From contig CAMHBE010000040.1 of assembly GCA_946183095.1 (NCBI GenBank), positions 1-10,511 of the forward strand: a stretch of DNA of 10,511 nucleotides, given 5' to 3'. The DNA comes from an uncultured Clostridia bacterium (GTDB lineage: Bacteria; Bacillota; Clostridia; Oscillospirales; Ruminococcaceae). The notes beneath the pieces were generated by a model. It had not been told where the DNA came from. It saw nothing but the letters and a program-made list of their open reading frames with translations, and did no database searches. This document shows, in pieces, positions 7,545 through 10,511 of the stretch. The number at the start of each line of letters is the position of its first letter. Within the stretch, counting starts at the first letter, position 1. A program made the position numbers and the translations under genes.

Positions 7545-8651
7545 TCAGCTCTCTGAAATAATGCGGTCCTTGCCGCTGTTCTTGCCTATGTACAGACGCT
7601 TGTCGGCAAGGGATATGAGCTTTTCTATATTTTCGGCATCGTCATGACCGCACATACCGAATGTCATTGTTATCTTTATATTGTGATGCCCGCTCTCCAC
7701 TGTGGTGTTCCGTATCTCGTCATGTATTTTTCCCATAACATCAAGGCAAGATCCGTATGTGCCTTTTATAATAATGAGCATCTCCTCACCGCCCCAGCGG
7801 CACACGACCCCGCGGTCGCCGACATTGTTCCTGATTATTTCAGCCACCTTACGCAGCACGTTGTCGCCGGCATTATGTCCGAAGGTATCATTGACCTTCT
7901 TGAAATCGTCTATATCTCCGAGGATAACACAGTAGGGGGCTTTGCTCTGTAAATACTGTTCAAAAGTTTCATGTATGTGGTTTCGGTTGCGAAGTCCGGT
8001 GAGTTGGTCGTAATACGCGAGATAATCGAGCTTATCGTTCTGATCTTTCAGTATTTTGAAGTCGTGGTTTATCTTTGCTATGAACATGACCGAGAATATC
8101 AGCATTATAAAAATAGCAATAGTCATGTTTATCGTTGCCACGGAACAGATGAACGCCGGTGGAAAAGCATTATACTTTGTCATGGCATACACGCTTCCGT
8201 GCAGCACCCATATCATCCCCGTACCGTTTATCAGGGCAAGAATGGATGAGACCCTGATCGGATGCCTGAAAGCAGGGTCGAGGAATGTCACAAAATACGT
8301 CACGGGGATTATTGCAAGCGAAAAAAGCGTGAACTGATAATCATACCCGATGAGCACGCTGCACAAAATGCCGTGAGATACGATCTCGGCATACATCAGG
8401 AACAGCCATATTTTCGTGTACCTGTTTGTCCTTACAGCAATCAGCCCCGAAAGATACATTACCGAACTGCACCAGTTGAACACCGCGAGTTCGGTAACAT
8501 TCACGCAGGTAAAAAGTATCGCATAAAAAGAATGTATGATAAGGCAGGCGGCATAGATGACGCGATATCGCATCACATTGCCTTCTTCACTGCCTGCCCG
8601 CGAAATAAATTCACGGATAAACGAAGATTTGTATCTTATATTGACGTTCAT
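7545..8651 (-). CDS. Membrane-bound diguanylate cyclase (GGDEF family, GGEEM active site)
   Basis: Predicted to make cyclic di-GMP from two GTP at the membrane. From the ATG at 8651 it has 368 residues. Residues about 29-192 contain about six hydrophobic segments (about 29-50, 58-73, 80-101, 106-124, 134-151, 168-192) of no sensor family I recognise. A short helix leads into the GGDEF domain (about 205-368). It begins with the usual DQLTGLRNR (215-223), carries the metal-binding Asp region GDIDDFKKVNDTFGH (245-259), and has GGEEM at 287-291 in place of GGDEF; Glu at the third position is compatible with activity. The RxxD inhibitory site expected just upstream is not seen (GDRGVVCRW). It ends with LADKRLYIGKNSGKDRI, typical of active members. 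The in-frame ATG at 8714 lies within the promoter, so 8651 is preferred; AAAAAAGGA (8661-8669) precedes it by 9 bases. First gene of the operon with the hybrid kinase. Confidence 0.93.
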   Translation of the reverse strand: MNVNIRYKSSFIREFISRAGSEEGNVMRYRVIYAACLIIHSFYAILFTCVNVTELAVFNWCSSVMYLSGLIAVRTNRYTKIWLFLMYAEIVSHGILCSVLIGYDYQFTLFSLAIIPVTYFVTFLDPAFRHPIRVSSILALINGTGMIWVLHGSVYAMTKYNAFPPAFICSVATINMTIAIFIMLIFSVMFIAKINHDFKILKDQNDKLDYLAYYDQLTGLRNRNHIHETFEQYLQSKAPYCVILGDIDDFKKVNDTFGHNAGDNVLRKVAEIIRNNVGDRGVVCRWGGEEMLIIIKGTYGSCLDVMGKIHDEIRNTTVESGHHNIKITMTFGMCGHDDAENIEKLISLADKRLYIGKNSGKDRIISES

Positions 8652-8685
8652 TGCATTATGTCCTTTTTTGCAATTATACTTATTT

Positions 8686-8714
8686 ATTATACTACAAATC
8701 GCCGAATAAATCAA
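8686..8714 (-). promoter_or_regulatory. Sigma-A type promoter of the cyclase/kinase/regulator operon
   Basis: On the minus strand, TTGATT (8709-8714) is separated by exactly 17 bases from a perfect TATAAT (8686-8691). Transcription should start near 8679, giving a leader of about 28 bases before the ATG at 8651. Confidence 0.85.
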
Positions 8715-8721
8715 TAGCAGG

Positions 8722-8746
8722 CAGAAAAAATAATGTTTATTTTCTG
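8722..8746. promoter_or_regulatory. AT-rich imperfect palindrome between the divergent promoters
   Basis: CAGAAAA (8722-8728) and TTTTCTG (8740-8746) form a 7-bp inverted repeat. The arms continue as TAA and TTA around a 3-base centre after a 2-base bulge. It lies 8 bases upstream of the cyclase -35 box, where an activator site or an UP-like element would sit. It may simply reflect AT-rich composition. Confidence 0.25.
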
Positions 8747-8794
8747 AAAATTATTATAAATGTGCTTCTTCGGACAATAAAATCGCCAAAGCTC

Positions 8795-8823
8795 TTTACA
8801 AAATCTTAAAAATGTAGTATAAT
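8795..8823 (+). promoter_or_regulatory. Sigma-A type promoter of prfB
   Basis: TTTACA (8795-8800), a 17-base spacer and a perfect TATAAT (8818-8823). Transcription should start near 8830, leaving a leader of about 32 bases that contains the ribosome binding site. Confidence 0.87.
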
Positions 8824-8848
8824 AATATGTATATTTGTCAAATGCGTT

Positions 8849-8855
8849 AAGGGGG
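8849..8855 (+). promoter_or_regulatory. Ribosome binding site that decides the prfB start
   Basis: AAGGGGG lies 6 bases before the ATG at 8862. The in-frame TTG at 8835 is upstream of this site and the ATG at 8856 touches it, so both are unlikely starts. Confidence 0.75.
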
Positions 8856-8861
8856 ATGACC

Positions 8862-9977
8862 ATGCTTCAGTACGAAGAACTTATACTTGAATTCGAGAAC
8901 CTAAGGCCACAGCTTGCGGATCTTAAAGCCGCGATAAATCCCGATGGTCTGAAAAAAGAGATAGCAGAGCTGGAAGAAGAGACAGCAAAGCCCGACTTCT
9001 GGAACGATACCGAAAACTCACAGAAAGTATCGAGAAAACTCGGTGCGCTCAAAGGCAAGCTCGCACAATACGACAAGCTCGCTGAGAATTTCGAGGATGT
9101 CATCACAATGGCGGAGCTTGCTAACGAAGAAGACGACGAATGCATGCTCGGAGAGATAAAGGAGCTTGCCGACTCCACAAAGGCACAGCTTGAGGAGCAG
9201 AAGCTCGTTACACTGCTGTCGGGAGAGTTCGACGCAAAGAACGCCATTCTCACCTTCCACGCGGGCGCAGGCGGAACGGAAGCGCAGGACTGGGTGGAAA
9301 TGCTTTACAGAATGTACAACCGCTGGGCAGAGCGCCACAACTTCAAAGTGTCGCTGCTCGATTACCTCGAAGGCGAAGAAGCCGGCATAAAGAGCGCTTC
9401 CATACTTATCGAGGGACTGAATGCCTACGGATTTCTCAAATCCGAGAACGGCGTTCACCGCCTTGTGCGCGTATCACCGTTCGACGCTTCGGGACGCCGC
9501 CACACGAGCTTCGCGAGTCTTGAAGTCATGCCGGAGATAGACGAAGATACATCGGTGGATATCCGTCCCGAGGATATCGAAATGGAAGTGTACCGTTCCA
9601 GCGGCGCGGGCGGTCAGAAGGTAAACAAGACCAGTTCCGCAGTTCGTCTGATACACAAGCCCACAGGTATAGTATGCGCCTGCCAGACTCAGCGTTCACA
9701 GGTTCAGAACCGTGAGTACGCAATGCGTATGCTGATCTCAAAACTTGTTGAGATAAAGGAACGCGAGCATCTCGAAAAGATATCGGATATCAAGGGCGAA
9801 CAGCTCCAGATCGCATGGGGCGCGCAGATACGCTCCTATGTGTTCATGCCCTACACACTCGCGAAAGACCACCGCACAGGCTACGAAATGGGCAACATAC
9901 AGGCAGTAATGGACGGCGACATCGACGGTTTCATCAACGCGTATTTAAAGAGCAAAGCGCTCGAAAGCAATGAATAA
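8862..9977 (+). CDS. prfB: Peptide chain release factor 2
   Basis: Reads UGA and UAA stop codons in the ribosomal A site and triggers release of the finished peptide. The 371 residues fit the family. The N-terminal helical domain (about 1-110) contains the family signature KPDFWND (43-49). The stop-codon-reading tripeptide SPF (205-207) marks it as RF2, since RF1 has PxT. GGQ (250-252) is the peptidyl-transferase-centre motif, in SSGAGGQKVNK. The remainder (SQIQNR-like SQVQNREYAMRML, WGAQIRSYV, DHRTG) is typical. Many bacteria control RF2 by an in-frame UGA near codon 25 and a +1 frameshift. Here the frame is open throughout and the N-terminal region aligns without a break, so that control is absent. 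Own promoter upstream; the methyltransferase gene overlaps its last 8 bases. UGA ends several genes in this window, so RF2 is needed for the neighbours. Confidence 0.97.
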   Translation: MLQYEELILEFENLRPQLADLKAAINPDGLKKEIAELEEETAKPDFWNDTENSQKVSRKLGALKGKLAQYDKLAENFEDVITMAELANEEDDECMLGEIKELADSTKAQLEEQKLVTLLSGEFDAKNAILTFHAGAGGTEAQDWVEMLYRMYNRWAERHNFKVSLLDYLEGEEAGIKSASILIEGLNAYGFLKSENGVHRLVRVSPFDASGRRHTSFASLEVMPEIDEDTSVDIRPEDIEMEVYRSSGAGGQKVNKTSSAVRLIHKPTGIVCACQTQRSQVQNREYAMRMLISKLVEIKEREHLEKISDIKGEQLQIAWGAQIRSYVFMPYTLAKDHRTGYEMGNIQAVMDGDIDGFINAYLKSKALESNE

Positions 9978-10511
9978 AAACGACATCATCCCTCTCACGA
10001 TAGCGGATATCACCGGCGAGGGCGCGGGAATAGGAAGATATGACGGCATGGCTGTGTTCGTGCCGTTTTCCGCAGTCGGAGACAAACTCGATGTCCGCAT
10101 CGTCAAAGTCGGCAAAAGCTACTGCTACGGCAGGACAGAGCAGATAGTCGCTCCCTCTCCCGACAGGCAGCCTGCGGACTGTCCCGTTTTCGGAAAGTGC
10201 GGCGGCTGCGCGTATCGGCATATCTCTTACGACGCAGAGATCCGCGCAAAGGAAAACATCATCCGTTCCGCTTTTGAGCGCATCGGCAAGCTATCTCCTG
10301 ACTTTCTGCCGATAATACCCGCCGGTACAGCAGACGGATACCGTAACAAAGCGCAGTATCCCGTCGGGCGTGACGCAAACGGCGAGATCGTCTGCGGCTT
10401 CTACGCACAGCGCAGTCATCGTATCGTTCCGTGTGAAAAATGTATGCTCGAAGCCGATATTTTTGCGGAAATACGCAGTTTTGTCGTCGGAATGTGCAGG
10501 GAGCTGAAAGT
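9970..10511 (+). CDS. rlmD: 23S rRNA uracil-C5 methyltransferase, TrmA/RlmD family (5' part, runs off the window)
   Basis: SAM-dependent enzyme that methylates a uracil at C5 in 23S rRNA. RlmD modifies U1939 in E. coli, and the Bacillus enzyme RlmCD modifies U747 and U1939. Only the first 180 codons are present, so the SAM-binding and catalytic parts lie beyond the end. Residues about 7-60 form the TRAM RNA-binding domain (DITGEGAGIGRYDGMAVFVP). The 4Fe-4S cysteines follow as C71, C77 and C80 (CPVFGKCGGC), with C158 in the IVPCEKC segment aligned to the fourth ligand. GYRNKAQYPV (124-133) is typical of the start of the central domain. The ATG at 9970 lies inside the end of prfB (ATGAATAA). 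No clear ribosome binding site precedes it, so translation is probably coupled to prfB. RlmD and RlmCD specificity cannot be separated from sequence, and other family members remain possible. Confidence 0.9.
   Translation, partial: MNKNDIIPLTIADITGEGAGIGRYDGMAVFVPFSAVGDKLDVRIVKVGKSYCYGRTEQIVAPSPDRQPADCPVFGKCGGCAYRHISYDAEIRAKENIIRSAFERIGKLSPDFLPIIPAGTADGYRNKAQYPVGRDANGEIVCGFYAQRSHRIVPCEKCMLEADIFAEIRSFVVGMCRELK

Noticed and set aside
8652..8714. Upstream start for the diguanylate cyclase (MIYSAICS...)
   Set aside because: The ATG at 8714 falls in the -35 box of a strong promoter, so the transcript would not contain it.
8835..8861. TTG start for prfB
   Set aside because: It lies upstream of the clear AAGGGGG site. 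The ATG at 8862 has proper spacing and gives the normal RF2 N-terminus.
8652..8861. Riboswitch or small RNA in the largest intergenic region
   Set aside because: The 210 bases are AT-rich and taken up by two promoters with leaders of only about 30 bases. No structured aptamer or terminator-like hairpin is visible.
1..10511. CRISPR array, insertion sequence, tRNA or prophage genes
   Set aside because: No spaced direct repeats, terminal inverted repeats, transposase or integrase motifs, or tRNA cloverleaf pattern were seen by eye in the gaps. All long stretches are occupied by recognisable chromosomal genes.

Overview
The window reads as chromosomal DNA of a low-to-mid GC anaerobic Firmicute (Clostridia), most likely a Ruminococcus-like member of the Oscillospiraceae. 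This is inferred from three things: Gram-positive style Shine-Dalgarno sites (AAGGAG, GGAGG) and strong sigma-A promoters, the lon-engB order that is also found in Bacillus, and a large Clostridia-type hybrid histidine kinase. No phage, transposon, CRISPR, tRNA or rRNA sequence was seen. The genes look like ordinary chromosomal genes, and seven of the eight are complete.

Left block, + strand (about 1-3535): a possible 3' tail of an unidentified gene, then lon (ATP-dependent protease with an extra basic C-terminal tail), engB (ribosome-assembly GTPase), and a small cysteine-rich C_GCAxxG_C_C-type protein one base after engB. The block ends at a strong hairpin terminator (3500-3535) that also serves the convergent operon.

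Middle block, - strand (read from 8714 down to 3556): a three-gene signalling operon behind one clear sigma-A promoter. It encodes a membrane diguanylate cyclase (GGEEM active site, no recognisable inhibitory I-site), a 1054-residue multi-membrane hybrid histidine kinase (HAMP, HisKA, HATPase, receiver, HPt and a C-terminal helical module), and a 259-residue response regulator with a degenerate receiver followed by an intact one and no output domain. Gaps are only 22 bases. The likely flow is kinase His462 to receiver Asp766 to HPt His924 to Asp183 of the regulator, with the cyclase supplying c-di-GMP from the same transcript. The stimulus and final output are not visible.

Right block, + strand (about 8795-10511): a divergent promoter drives prfB (release factor 2, here with no programmed frameshift). 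It is followed by the first 180 codons of a TrmA/RlmD-family rRNA uracil methyltransferase, which overlaps prfB by 8 bases and runs off the window. Both are translation functions.

The best candidates for something little described are the cyclase/hybrid-kinase/double-receiver operon and the AT-hook-like tail on Lon.
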